Below are positions 1 to 8,200 of a stretch of 13,996 nucleotides of DNA, piece by piece. Within the stretch, counting starts at the first letter, position 1. Each line of letters begins with the position of its first letter. Position numbers and translations under genes: made by a program. The stretch comes from Microbacteriaceae bacterium (GTDB lineage: Bacteria; Actinomycetota; Actinomycetes; Actinomycetales; Microbacteriaceae). The notes under the pieces were generated by a model, which saw only the letters and a program-made list of their open reading frames with translations, did no database searches and was not told the origin of the DNA. The stretch is taken from contig JAHEAT010000070.1 in assembly GCA_024642605.1 (NCBI GenBank), forward strand, positions 1 through 13,996. The letters run 5' to 3'.

Positions 1-675
1 GGCATAATTTTCGGCAAGCTCCGCGTCTACCCACGCGTCGAATGTCGCTGTGATTCCGTTTTCAAGCAATGTTGCATGCGACCACGATATCGCCTTGAGG
101 TCAGCGCCGGCGAACCCCTTGCCAATTTGCCGAAGAATGAGGCTCTTGGCCTCAGATTCTCTAAAGGTTCCGGTGGGAGAACCCGTCGAATCTAAATCCA
201 CGCCAGGTACCAAGCACTCTTGCGCGCCGGGCACGACACCTGCCAGCTGCATGGCGAGCGAGTTGGTCCAAATCGTGTGGTGGTCATCGGCATGTAAAAC
301 GATTGGGTGCGTTGTCGAAACTTCATCCAGCCAGCTGGCTGAGAAGTAACCGCCGGGCGAGATCGAGCGATTGTATGGTCCACCGACAATCCATTGGCTC
401 GTCGGGTTCTCCTGCATCCAAGTAGCCACTGCCGTTTGAATTTGCAAAATAGTTAGGCAATCAGCAACTGCAGGGCCAGCTTTTTCGCGCCCAGCAAGAA
501 CGGGGTGCGCGTGTGCATCAATGAAGGCGGGAATGATGACCTTGCCCTCGCAGTCAATTTCTGCGTCGACCTCAACGTTGTTTTTCGATATCACCGCACC
601 ATCAACGGTTAGCGAGCTAGCAAAGCCGAGTCCATAACCCAGCCAAACCTTGCAATTGCTATAGCGGACCGGCAC
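1..675 (-). CDS. YtcJ-like amidohydrolase, N-terminal part (3' end cut by window start)
   Basis: The minus strand is open without a stop from 675 to the window edge, giving 225 codons of an amidohydrolase of the Amidohydro_3/YtcJ type. These metal-dependent hydrolases act on C-N bonds in the cytoplasm; the substrate cannot be told from the sequence. Visible marks are the metal-binding motif FIDAHAHP (His55 and His57), a QWIVGG stretch near 94-99, an ADDHHTIWTNSLA motif near 129-141, and GSPTGTFRE near 165-173, all in the family order. The chosen start is GTG at 675 because a GAGAGG ribosome binding site lies 6 nt upstream. This start puts the first 17 nt inside the end of tdk, which suggests co-transcription and translational coupling. 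The N-terminal strand region is rather short for the family. The C-terminal half, with the remaining metal ligands, lies outside the window. Confidence 0.85.
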   Translation of the reverse strand, partial: MPVRYSNCKVWLGYGLGFASSLTVDGAVISKNNVEVDAEIDCEGKVIIPAFIDAHAHPVLAGREKAGPAVADCLTILQIQTAVATWMQENPTSQWIVGGPYNRSISPGGYFSASWLDEVSTTHPIVLHADDHHTIWTNSLAMQLAGVVPGAQECLVPGVDLDSTGSPTGTFRESEAKSLILRQIGKGFAGADLKAISWSHATLLENGITATFDAWVDAELAENYA

Positions 676-1273
676 CCGCAGCCTCTCGCTCTCTGAAGTA
701 GCAAGTTGTGCAGAGAGACTCGTAGGTCACGGCATCGCCGTCGATGGCAACTTGATCGCCGTCGAAAATGAAGTTGCCGCCAACCTTACGGGCATTAAAC
801 ATTGCCTTCTTGCCGCAGCGGCAAATGGTCTTTAGTTCTTCCAAACTGTGGGCGATCTCTAACAAGCGAATGCTGCCCGGAAAGCCTGCGGTTTGAAAAT
901 CGGTTCTAATTCCGTAGGCCAACACCGGGATGTCATCTAGTGTGGCTATTTCAAGCGCCTGGTTAACCTGCTCACGCGATAAAAACTGAGCCTCATCGAT
1001 TAGCAGGCAGGAGATCGGTGAGTTAGAACGACTGTTGTGTTCGTTACGGCAAAGTGTGAATTCGAGGCGCAAGTTATCGTTTGGGGCTATCAGAAAGTCG
1101 ACCGATCGCTCGACTCCGAGCCGCGAAACTATAGCCGAGTCACCCTTGCTATCGATGTTTGGCTTGGCTAACAAAACCGCTTGCCCGCGCTCTTCGTAGT
1201 TGTGCGCAACCTGCAATAAGGCAGTGCTTTTACCCGAGTTCATCGCTCCATGACGGAAATACAACTTAGCCAC
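659..1273 (-). CDS. tdk: Thymidine kinase
   Basis: A type II thymidine kinase of 204 residues, phosphorylating thymidine to dTMP with ATP in the salvage pathway. The P-loop GAMNSGKST is at residues 9-17 and the Walker B/DEAQF motif at 93-97. A zinc-binding site is formed by Cys151 and Cys153 (CRCGKK) and Cys188 and Cys191 (CTTC). The substrate-binding lasso lies between the two Cys pairs, with a GGNF motif near 165-168. The length is normal for the family. The start is GTG at 1273, with a strong AGGAGG site (1280-1285 on the opposite strand) 6 nt away. The gene is divergent from the DUF3145-like gene and overlaps the downstream amidohydrolase by 17 nt, so the two probably share a transcript. 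No frameshift or missing key residue is seen. Confidence 0.97.
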   Translation of the reverse strand: MAKLYFRHGAMNSGKSTALLQVAHNYEERGQAVLLAKPNIDSKGDSAIVSRLGVERSVDFLIAPNDNLRLEFTLCRNEHNSRSNSPISCLLIDEAQFLSREQVNQALEIATLDDIPVLAYGIRTDFQTAGFPGSIRLLEIAHSLEELKTICRCGKKAMFNARKVGGNFIFDGDQVAIDGDAVTYESLCTTCYFREREAAGAGPL

Positions 1274-1282
1274 TTCTTGCCT

Positions 1283-1359
1283 CCTGATAAAACCCTAAAC
1301 GACTTTGACATTGTTGCCCTTCGAGTCTTACTGTTGAGTCTCACTCATTCTTTATCAGG
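1283..1359. repeat. 9-bp perfect inverted repeat in the tdk / DUF3145 divergent promoter region
   Basis: CCTGATAAA at 1283-1291 is mirrored by TTTATCAGG at 1351-1359, one copy next to each divergent start. The arms are 59 nt apart, which suits paired operator half-sites or similar leader elements better than an RNA hairpin. It could also be a chance match; I expect such a pair by chance in only a few percent of regions this size. Confidence 0.35.
1305..1334 (+). promoter_or_regulatory. Possible sigma-70-type promoter for the DUF3145-like gene
   Basis: A perfect TTGACA (-35) at 1305-1310 is followed after 18 nt by TACTGT (1329-1334) as a weak -10. Transcription would start near 1341, leaving a leader of about 50 nt before the GTG at 1393. 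The -35 is convincing and the -10 is not. Confidence 0.35.
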
Positions 1360-1392
1360 TCGTTGGGGAAGACGTACCTAAAGGAGAATGTG

Positions 1393-1866
1393 GTGTCTGA
1401 TAAATCGAATATCTTGCTGACCGCTTACGGTCTGACTACTGAACGCGCCGGTTTGGTGCAAGCTGTTTTGCACGCCCAGGGCCTGTCGCGCGTTCGATCG
1501 GATGTGGCAGCAATAAACACTTGGTTGGGTTTACTCGAGGCTACCGACGTCGACGAGCTTGTCAACGCGCTTATTAAGCTTCAGACATTGTCTTTCGATC
1601 TAGTGGTGAATAAAGCAGCGGAAGGGCAACGCCTGGTTTATTCGCCAAACCTAGGGCTTCGATCGGCCGCGATTGACTCGTTTGGCAACCTAAACCTCAC
1701 CGAGCATCACATCCGTGCCCTGATGGCCGAAGCAAATCAAAACATGCTGGTTTTTGCGAGGCTCGTTGACCAAAGTCTGCTTGCTCCCTGGGATGCGGAG
1801 TTCGAGGTTATTCGAGAGCGCGCCATGTCGCAGGCTGTTGTTAGCGCAAGAAGTTCGGTTGCTTAG
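1393..1866 (+). CDS. DUF3145-like protein (divergent member)
   Basis: A 157-residue protein of unknown function. I assign it to the actinobacterial DUF3145 family from the spacing of its C-terminal half. That half holds an AEGQRLVYSPNLGL motif, then a SFGNLNLTEHHIRAL segment, then LLAPWDAEFEVIRERA, matching the family pattern EG-R-TPDLG / GN-E-R / PWDxELE-FR as I remember it. Its position next to fabF also fits, as this family often sits beside that gene. The N-terminal family signature (SAPRALCPHVEWA-like) is not recognisable here. No signal peptide or membrane segment is seen. The start is GTG at 1393, because AAGGAG at 1381-1386 lies 6 nt upstream; an in-frame TTG at 1363 would put that site inside the gene. 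The stop overlaps that of fabF, which runs the other way, by 4 nt. The role is unknown; a link to fatty acid synthesis rests on position alone. Confidence 0.75.
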   Translation: MSDKSNILLTAYGLTTERAGLVQAVLHAQGLSRVRSDVAAINTWLGLLEATDVDELVNALIKLQTLSFDLVVNKAAEGQRLVYSPNLGLRSAAIDSFGNLNLTEHHIRALMAEANQNMLVFARLVDQSLLAPWDAEFEVIRERAMSQAVVSARSSVA

Positions 1867-3098
1867 TACTTACGGAAAGCTACTACCGCGTTGTGACCAC
1901 CGAAGCCAAACGAGTTGCTGATGGCGAGAATGTTCTCACCCTTGAGCTCTCGCGGCGAAGTAACTACATCGAGGTGAATCTCAGGGTCTGGATCGTTCAG
2001 GTTGAGTGTTGGAGGAATAACCCCATCGTGCAGAGCAAGAATTGTGAAGATCGCCTCAACCGCTCCAGCCGCACCAAGAAGGTGGCCAGTCGATGACTTG
2101 GTGGCGGTCACCGGGATGCCCTCGAGCAGGTCTCCAAAAACGCGCTTGAGAGCCGTATATTCGGCGATGTCGCCAACCGGGGTTGAAGTTGCGTGAGCAT
2201 TGATGTGCCGAACATCGGCGATTGTAGCTCCGGCTTGGCTCAGCGTCGACAGCATGGCGCGGGCTGCACCAGAGCCCGCTGGGTCTGGGGCGGTGATGTG
2301 GTATGCATCTGAAGTTACGGCCCCACCTGCTAGCTCAGCGTAGATTTTGGCGCCACGTGACAAGGCGTGCTCTTCGGTTTCTAGAACCAAACTTGCGCCG
2401 CCTTCACCCATCACGAAGCCATCGCGGTTCGAATCATATGGTCTCGATGCTTCGGCCGGTGAGTCGTTACGTTTGCTTAGCGCGTGCATTGAAGCGAATG
2501 CGCTGATTGGTAGGGCGTGAATCGCTGCCTCACATCCGCCGGCAATCACAATGTCTACTTCACCTGACTGTAGGCGGTTGTAGGCGTTGGCAATTGCCTC
2601 GGTTGAAGATGCACACGCCGAAACAGCGGTGCGAACTCCGCCGCGAGCGGCTAGATCCATACCGATTGCGGCAGCTGGACCGTTCGGCATGAGCATAGGC
2701 ACGGTCATCGGCAGAACGCGGCGAGGCCCACGTTCTTGCAGCGTTTGAAAAGCATCTAGAAGAGTCCAAACCCCGCCGATGCCTGTGGAATACTCCACCG
2801 CAAATCGCTCAGGTGTTACCTCAGGCGATCCGGCATCGGCCCAAGCCTCGCGCGCCGAAATGAGCGCGAACTGGCTTGATGGGTCTAGTCTTTTGATTTC
2901 TTGAGGAGTCAATATTTCTGAAGCCGCAACTGCAGCTTGACCTGCGAAAGTAACCGGAACCTCGTACTGAGCGATCCAGTCCTTTTCGATTGTTGTGATA
3001 CCCGATTTTCCTGCGAGCAGGTTCTTCCAGGTGGTTACAACGTCGCCGCCTAGGGGAGTAGTTGCCCCTAGCCCCGTTACGACGATTTTCTTAGTCAT
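1863..3098 (-). CDS. fabF: Beta-ketoacyl-ACP synthase II
   Basis: The elongating condensing enzyme of type II fatty acid synthesis: it joins malonyl-ACP to acyl-ACP with loss of CO2. The 411-residue protein has the full thiolase fold and an intact triad: Cys162 in SACASST, His302 in NAHATSTPVGD and His339 in TKSSTGHLLGAAG, with Lys334 in the same motif. The C-terminal glycine-rich SNSFGFGGHNA motif is present. The length is normal. The ATG start lies 20 nt after the acpP stop; its ribosome binding site is weak, so coupling to acpP is likely. It is the last gene of the aceE-fabD-fabH-acpP-fabF run. Its TAA stop overlaps the end of the convergent DUF3145-like gene, so there is no room for a dedicated intrinsic terminator. 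An actinobacterial KasA/KasB-type role is equivalent; the family call is secure. Confidence 0.97.
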   Translation of the reverse strand: MTKKIVVTGLGATTPLGGDVVTTWKNLLAGKSGITTIEKDWIAQYEVPVTFAGQAAVAASEILTPQEIKRLDPSSQFALISAREAWADAGSPEVTPERFAVEYSTGIGGVWTLLDAFQTLQERGPRRVLPMTVPMLMPNGPAAAIGMDLAARGGVRTAVSACASSTEAIANAYNRLQSGEVDIVIAGGCEAAIHALPISAFASMHALSKRNDSPAEASRPYDSNRDGFVMGEGGASLVLETEEHALSRGAKIYAELAGGAVTSDAYHITAPDPAGSGAARAMLSTLSQAGATIADVRHINAHATSTPVGDIAEYTALKRVFGDLLEGIPVTATKSSTGHLLGAAGAVEAIFTILALHDGVIPPTLNLNDPDPEIHLDVVTSPRELKGENILAISNSFGFGGHNAVVAFRKY

Positions 3099-3118
3099 GT
3101 CTTGACTCTCGTGAATGC

Positions 3119-3364
3119 TTAGGAAGCGCTGACGATGAAGTTAACTGCGTCGGCTACGGTGTTGAGGTTTTTTACTTCCTCGTCTGGAATCTTGACGCCG
3201 AACTTGTCTTCGCAGTTCACAACGATGGTCATCATCGAGATTGAGTCGATGTCTAGGTCGTTAGTGAAGTGCTTGTCGAGCTGAACTGCATCGGTAGCAA
3301 TTCCGGTCTCGTCGTTAACAATCTCAGCTAGTCCAGCTAGGACGTCTGCCTGTGATAGTGCCAT
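3119..3364 (-). CDS. acpP: Acyl carrier protein
   Basis: An 81-residue acidic protein that carries growing acyl chains on a 4'-phosphopantetheine arm and serves FabD, FabH and FabF encoded around it. The attachment Ser41 is in the DLDIDSISMM motif; the third residue after Asp is Ile rather than the common Leu, a conservative change. The four-helix ACP pattern is kept, with a FGVKIPDEEV segment after helix II. The ATG is preceded by AAAGGAGA with 7 nt spacing (complement of 3372-3379), the clearest ribosome binding site in this operon. This fits the high level of ACP that cells need. It lies 36 nt after fabH and 20 nt before fabF. Confidence 0.97.
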   Translation of the reverse strand: MALSQADVLAGLAEIVNDETGIATDAVQLDKHFTNDLDIDSISMMTIVVNCEDKFGVKIPDEEVKNLNTVADAVNFIVSAS

Positions 3365-3400
3365 GGGGTTTCTCCTTTGGTTGATTTACCACTACTGATT

Positions 3401-4405
3401 TTAGGGCAGGACTACGACTTGAGCGGCGAAGGCGAGCCCTGCGCCGAAGCCAATTTCTAGCGCGTATCCGCCCGATTTAACCGCTCCGGTTCGCAAAAGT
3501 TCGTGCATCGCGAGAGGTACGCTCGCTGCCGAAGTGTTGCCGGTGTTCACGATGTCGCGTGCAACGGCCACAGACTCGGGGAGCTGAAGTTGCTTTACCA
3601 TCTCGTCGATGATTCGAATGTTGGCTTGGTGAGTCACCAGTGCGGCTAGATCTTTAGCCTCGATGCCAGCTACCTCGAGGGCTTTCTTGGCGACCTTTGC
3701 CATTTCCCAGACTGCCCAACGGTAAACGGTTTGACCTTCTTGTCTCAAGGTTGGCCAGGCTGCAGTGCCATCTCGGTAGTCGAGCATGCTCGCCGTCATT
3801 CCCACAGCATCCCAGTGCGAACCATCTGAGCCCCATACCGTCGGGCTGATTCCAGGAAAATCCGATGGACCAACGATGGCTGCACCGGCACCGTCGCCGA
3901 GCAAAAACGATATTGTTCTATCGGTTGGGTCGATGATGTCGCTGAGCTTTTCGGCTCCAACCACCAACACGTATTTGGCAACACCAGATCGAACTAGCGC
4001 ATCTGCCTGAGCAATTCCGTAGCAGTAACCCGCGCAGGCTGCTGAGATGTCGTAGGCCGGGGCTGGGTTTGCACCAACGAGTTCGGCAAGCAGCGTTGCT
4101 GCCGAAGGCGTCGAATAAGGGTGGGTGATGGTGTTAAAAACGACGGCTTGAATCTCCTGAGGGTCGATACGAGCCTTTTCAATAGCTTCCTTAGATGCCG
4201 CAACGGCGAGGTCCATCATGCTGGTGTCTTTGCCGGCTCGTCGGCGGGTGATGATTCCCGTGCGTTGACGAATCCACTCATCACTAGAGTCGATCGGACC
4301 TGCAACGTCATCGTTAGTGACGACGAGTTCACCGCGGGCAGCACCTAGAGAGTAGATGCGCGAGAACTTGGTGGTCTCGTACTGCTTCAATACCGGTGTC
4401 GTCAT
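3401..4405 (-). CDS. fabH: Beta-ketoacyl-ACP synthase III
   Basis: The initiating condensing enzyme, joining an acyl-CoA primer to malonyl-ACP to start fatty acid synthesis. The 334 residues carry the Cys-His-Asn triad: Cys124 in ISAACAG, His259 in VTHQANIRI and Asn290 in NTGNTSAAS. The SSDEWIRQRTGI segment at 40-51 and the C-terminal GFGAGLAFAAQVVV segment are typical. In actinobacteria FabH often prefers branched or acetyl primers; the sequence read here does not settle which. The ATG start lies 11 nt after the fabD stop, with an AGAGGAAA ribosome binding site inside that short gap. It sits in the conserved order fabD-fabH-acpP-fabF. Confidence 0.97.
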   Translation of the reverse strand: MTTPVLKQYETTKFSRIYSLGAARGELVVTNDDVAGPIDSSDEWIRQRTGIITRRRAGKDTSMMDLAVAASKEAIEKARIDPQEIQAVVFNTITHPYSTPSAATLLAELVGANPAPAYDISAACAGYCYGIAQADALVRSGVAKYVLVVGAEKLSDIIDPTDRTISFLLGDGAGAAIVGPSDFPGISPTVWGSDGSHWDAVGMTASMLDYRDGTAAWPTLRQEGQTVYRWAVWEMAKVAKKALEVAGIEAKDLAALVTHQANIRIIDEMVKQLQLPESVAVARDIVNTGNTSAASVPLAMHELLRTGAVKSGGYALEIGFGAGLAFAAQVVVLP

Positions 4406-4416
4406 TTTTCCTCTAC

Positions 4417-5322
4417 CTATGCGTGGTCTTGAATGAGTTGCTTTGCAGCGTCGAGTTGGTCTGGAGATTTGAGTGCCAAAATCTCAACTCCTGGCATGGC
4501 TCTCTTAGCCAGACCCGCGAGTGCTCCAGCGGGTGAAACTTCGATCAAGGCGGTCACACCAGCGGCGACCATGGCCTCCATGCAGAGATCCCAACGAACC
4601 GGGTTGGCCACCTGCCCGACGATGAGCTTCAGAAACTCAGCACCCGAAGACACGGTTTGTGCCGCCTGGTTAGACCAGATAGTCACCGAAGGGTCTGTGG
4701 TGGCAACATCCTTGGAATATTCTTCAAGTGCAGCAACGGCTGGCTGCATGTATTTGGTGTGGAAAGCTCCGGCTACTTGAAGGGGGATGACCCTTGAGCC
4801 TGCGGGTGGAGCAGCGACGAGTGCCTCGATGTCAGCCTTGGCTCCGGCGGCAACAATCTGCCCAGCGCCATTGAAGTTCGCCGGCGTGAGATCGTTAGCA
4901 GCTAGGGCCTCGAGAATGAGGCCGATCTCGCCGCCCAAGATGGCAGCCATGCTGGTTGACTCAAGAGCCGCAGCGCTTGCCATAGCATCACCACGCTTGC
5001 GAACTAGTTTGACTGCGGTTTCGGGGGTGAGAATACCTGCCAACGAAGCAGCCGCAATTTCTCCAACCGAATGTCCTGCAACCGCGCTCCAGCCGCCTCC
5101 TAGAAGATCTGCCGATGCGATGCTGGCAGCCACAATAAGTGGTTGTGCGATTGCGGTGTCGCGGATGGTGTCAGCGTCACTCACTGTGCCGTGGAGCTTG
5201 AGGTCAATGCCCGAGGCAGCGCTCATCGAGTCAATGGTGTTCGTGTACTGGTCGAGTTCGAGCCAGGGAGACATGAACCCCGGGGATTGAGATCCTTGTC
5301 CTGGGCAAGCGATTACTAGCAC
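4417..5322 (-). CDS. fabD: Malonyl-CoA:ACP transacylase
   Basis: Transfers the malonyl group from malonyl-CoA to ACP, feeding FabH and FabF. The 301-residue protein begins with the family motif CPGQGSQ (6-12). The catalytic serine is Ser85 in AGHSVGE and the partner histidine is His188 in AFHTKYM. Arg110 in VRKRGDAM is the expected carboxylate-binding arginine. The C-terminal EVSPAGALAGLAKR segment is typical. The start is GTG at 5322, since family members begin only a few residues before the GQGSQ motif. The GAAGGG ribosome binding site is 11 nt away, rather long. An ATG at 5330 is in another frame and soon stops. Only 24 nt separate it from aceE. In many actinobacteria a PucR/FasR-type regulator gene lies just before fabD; none is present here. 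Confidence 0.97.
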   Translation of the reverse strand: MLVIACPGQGSQSPGFMSPWLELDQYTNTIDSMSAASGIDLKLHGTVSDADTIRDTAIAQPLIVAASIASADLLGGGWSAVAGHSVGEIAAASLAGILTPETAVKLVRKRGDAMASAAALESTSMAAILGGEIGLILEALAANDLTPANFNGAGQIVAAGAKADIEALVAAPPAGSRVIPLQVAGAFHTKYMQPAVAALEEYSKDVATTDPSVTIWSNQAAQTVSSGAEFLKLIVGQVANPVRWDLCMEAMVAAGVTALIEVSPAGALAGLAKRAMPGVEILALKSPDQLDAAKQLIQDHA

Positions 5323-5346
5323 GTTGGCATATTCCCTTCGAGTCGC

Positions 5347-8127
5347 TTAGGCGTCGCCGCCGGTTGAACCGCTGGTACCTGCAGTCACGTCGTGAAGTCG
5401 GTAACGCTCAATCGCCTGAGTCGGTGCCGAAGCATCCATCTCGCCTCGGGCAACGAGTTGCTCAAGAACGCGAACCACAATCGAAGGTCCGTCGATTTTG
5501 AACGCTCGTCTCGCGGCAGCTCTGGTGTCAGAGAAACCGAAGCCGTCTGCACCCAGCGTTGCGTAGTCACCTGGAACCCAGTTGCGGATCATGTCGGGCA
5601 CAGCGTGCATGAAGTCGCTCACACCGATTACCGGGCCGTGTTGACCTTGTAGCTTCTGTGTGATGTAAGGTTTTTGGAACTCAACACCAGGATTCAGGAA
5701 CACGGCCTCGTCGTGCGCTAGGCCATCGCGTCGAAGTTCTGTCCACGAGGTTACCGACCAAACATCTGCCGAAACTCCCCAGTCGTCCTGAAGAAGCTTT
5801 TGAGCTTCATAAGCCCAAGGAACAGCCACGCCCGAGGCAAGAATCTGTGCCTTGTAACCTTCGAAAGTATTCGTGCTCAACTTGTGAATACCGCGAACGA
5901 TGCCGTCAACATCCACGTTCTCGGGTTCAGCTGGCTGAACGTAAGGCTCGTTGTAAACGGTGAGGTAGTAAATAACGTTTGGGTCGGTGTGTGTTCCGCC
6001 GTACATGCGCTCAATACCCGATCGAACGATGTGGCCAATTTCGTAGCCGTAGGCAGGGTCGTAGCTCACCACCGCGGCATTTGTCGAAGCCAAAACGGGC
6101 GAGTGGCCATCAGCGTGCTGCAGGCCTTCACCGGTAAGGGTGGTTCGGCCAGCCGTAGCGCCAATCATGAATCCGCGGGTCATCTGGTCGCTTGCGGCCC
6201 AGATAGCATCGGCCGTTCGCTGGAATCCGAACATCGAATAAAAGACGTACATCGGAATCAGGGGTTGACCCTGAGTTGCGTAGGCCGTTCCGATAGCTGT
6301 AAACGCAGCAACCGAGCCGGCCTCATTGATTCCGGTGTGCAAGATCTGACCAGCAGGTGACTCTTTGTAAGAGAGAAGAAGGTCTCGGTCTACAGAGATG
6401 TAGTGCTGACCCTTCGGGTTGTAAATCTTGGCCGTTGGGAAGAACGCATCCATACCGAAGGTGCGAGCTTCGTCTGGGATGATCGGAACGATGCGCTCAC
6501 CAAAACCGGGTGCGCGCAGCAGGTCTTTGAGCAGTCGCACGAAGGCCATTGTGGTGGCAACTTCTTGAGTGCCCGAACCGCCCTTCGCAACCGAATAGGT
6601 TTTGTCTTCAGGAAGCTGGAGTTGCACGTACTTGCTGCGACGCTCTGGTAGGTAACCACCCAAGTGGCGTCGGCGTTCGTGCATGTATTCGATTTCGGGA
6701 GCATCTTGACCCGGGTGGTAATAAGGCGGCTGGTATGGGTTCTCTTCGAGCGTCGCATCGCTGATTGGAATGCGCATTTCGTCTCTGAACGCCTTCAGAT
6801 TGTCGAGCGTTAGCTTCTTCATCTGGTGGGTGGCGTTTCGGCCCTCGAACGACTTACCTAGACCGTAGCCCTTGATGGTCTTAGCCAAAATGACCGTTGG
6901 CTGTCCCTTGTGTTCGGTGGCTGCCTTGTATGCCGCGTAAACCTTGCGGTAGTCGTGCCCGCCTCGCTTGAGGCTCCAAATCTGGTCGTCAGTCATGTCT
7001 TTAACTAGAGCAGCGGTGCGAGGGTCGCGACCAAAGAAGTTCTCGCGAATAAACGCTCCATCTTCGGTCTTGAAGGTCTGGAAGTCACCATCTGGGGTGT
7101 TGTTCATCAGATCGACCAGTGCACCTTCGGTGTCACGAGCAAGGAGATCGTCCCATTCGCGACCCCAAATGACCTTGATTACGTTCCAGCCGGCTCCTCT
7201 AAAGAAAGCCTCGAGTTCCTGAACAATCTTGCCGTTGCCTCGAACTGGTCCGTCAAGGCGTTGAAGGTTGCAGTTGACCACAAAGGTTAAGTTGTCTAGG
7301 CCATCGTTGGCTGCGAGCTGAAGGGCACCTCGCGACTCAACCTCGTCAAGTTCACCATCGCCCAAGAACGCCCAAACATGCTGCTGGGATGCATCTTTAA
7401 AGCCACGCTCTGTGAGGTAACGGTTTGCCTGTGCCTGATAGATGGCGTTGATTGGACCAATGCCCATCGAGACGGTCGGGAACTGCCAGAAATCAGGCAT
7501 CAGGCGAGGATGAGGGTAAGAAGACAAGCCTCCGCCTGCGTGCGAACGCTCTTGACGGAATCCGTCTAGCTGATCGGTTGATAGACGCCCCTCCAAAAAT
7601 GCGCGAGCGTAAGGACCAGGCGAGGCGTGACCCTGAATAAAGATTTGGTCACCGCCCGAAACGTGATCTTGGCCTTTGAAGAAGTGGTTGAAGCCGACTT
7701 CGTAAAGCGAGGCAGACGAGGCGAATGTCGAGATGTGACCACCAACACCGATTCCGGGTCGCTGGGCTCGGTGCACAAGCATTGCGGCGTTCCAGCGCAT
7801 CCATGCACGGTAGGTGCGTTCGATCTGCTCGTCACCAGGGAAATCTGGCTCCGACTCGGTTGGAATCGTGTTGATGTAGTCGGTGTTTGGCGACGTCGGA
7901 ACATTGAGTTGCAATTCGCGCGAACGACGAAGCAGATTCGTCATGATTTCGCGAGCTCGGTCTCGACCGTGCACACGGGCAACGGCATCTAGCGACTCAA
8001 GCCATTCGGCAGTTTCTTGGGGATCGATATCTGGCTTGTTTACCGAATACGGATCATTTACGTTTAGCGACACCGGCATCCTTTTTCGTGGGGGATGGAG
8101 ACTCTTATGCGGCTTGGGTTTAGCCAC
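5347..8127 (-). CDS. aceE: Pyruvate dehydrogenase E1 component, homodimeric type
   Basis: Thiamine-diphosphate-dependent E1 of the pyruvate dehydrogenase complex. It decarboxylates pyruvate and passes the acetyl group to the lipoyl E2, yielding acetyl-CoA. The 926-residue protein has the long single-chain actinobacterial form. Landmarks are [17 protein letters not shown] near 33-49, [21 protein letters not shown] near 130-150, the TPP motif GDGELDE at 256-262 with VNCN at 284-287, [17 protein letters not shown] in the middle, and [21 protein letters not shown] and DGFGFSDTR in the C-terminal half. The start is uncertain. GTG at 8127 gives an N-terminus about as long as that of the mycobacterial enzyme and lies 6 nt after a -10-like TAAACT, so it may be leaderless. 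ATG at 8079 (17 codons shorter per register) is the alternative, with only AAAAAGG directly abutting it. aceE leads the fab genes in one apparent operon; E2 and E3 are not in the window. Confidence 0.96.
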   Translation of the reverse strand: MAKPKPHKSLHPPRKRMPVSLNVNDPYSVNKPDIDPQETAEWLESLDAVARVHGRDRAREIMTNLLRRSRELQLNVPTSPNTDYINTIPTESEPDFPGDEQIERTYRAWMRWNAAMLVHRAQRPGIGVGGHISTFASSASLYEVGFNHFFKGQDHVSGGDQIFIQGHASPGPYARAFLEGRLSTDQLDGFRQERSHAGGGLSSYPHPRLMPDFWQFPTVSMGIGPINAIYQAQANRYLTERGFKDASQQHVWAFLGDGELDEVESRGALQLAANDGLDNLTFVVNCNLQRLDGPVRGNGKIVQELEAFFRGAGWNVIKVIWGREWDDLLARDTEGALVDLMNNTPDGDFQTFKTEDGAFIRENFFGRDPRTAALVKDMTDDQIWSLKRGGHDYRKVYAAYKAATEHKGQPTVILAKTIKGYGLGKSFEGRNATHQMKKLTLDNLKAFRDEMRIPISDATLEENPYQPPYYHPGQDAPEIEYMHERRRHLGGYLPERRSKYVQLQLPEDKTYSVAKGGSGTQEVATTMAFVRLLKDLLRAPGFGERIVPIIPDEARTFGMDAFFPTAKIYNPKGQHYISVDRDLLLSYKESPAGQILHTGINEAGSVAAFTAIGTAYATQGQPLIPMYVFYSMFGFQRTADAIWAASDQMTRGFMIGATAGRTTLTGEGLQHADGHSPVLASTNAAVVSYDPAYGYEIGHIVRSGIERMYGGTHTDPNVIYYLTVYNEPYVQPAEPENVDVDGIVRGIHKLSTNTFEGYKAQILASGVAVPWAYEAQKLLQDDWGVSADVWSVTSWTELRRDGLAHDEAVFLNPGVEFQKPYITQKLQGQHGPVIGVSDFMHAVPDMIRNWVPGDYATLGADGFGFSDTRAAARRAFKIDGPSIVVRVLEQLVARGEMDASAPTQAIERYRLHDVTAGTSGSTGGDA

Positions 8128-8133
8128 TAGTGA

Positions 8134-8139
8134 AGTTTA
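8134..8139 (-). promoter_or_regulatory. Putative -10 box for a leaderless aceE transcript
   Basis: On the minus strand TAAACT (4 of 6 matches to TATAAT) ends 6 nt before the GTG at 8127. Transcription would then start at or next to the start codon. No Shine-Dalgarno sequence is seen before this GTG, which fits a leaderless message. No good -35 was found at the usual distance. Confidence 0.3.
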
Positions 8140-8200
8140 TTCGCCTTCGGGAAGTTAATCTTGTTCTAGCGCGTTTTAGGTCGCACAACGAGAGGAACAA

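Noticed and set aside
50..389. Short open frames on both strands at the window start
   Set aside because: The amidohydrolase frame on the minus strand is open from 675 to the edge and carries the family's motifs, so these are out-of-frame shadows.
4787..5290. A 167-codon alanine-rich plus-strand open frame opposite fabD, and a second one at 4433-4780
   Set aside because: Both are antisense to fabD, whose catalytic motifs are intact; the composition reflects the complement of fabD codons.
5800..6360. A 186-codon plus-strand open frame opposite aceE, with several more of 60-121 codons in the same area
   Set aside because: It lies wholly antisense to the well-conserved aceE, has no ribosome binding site or recognisable motif, and is best seen as a codon-bias shadow.
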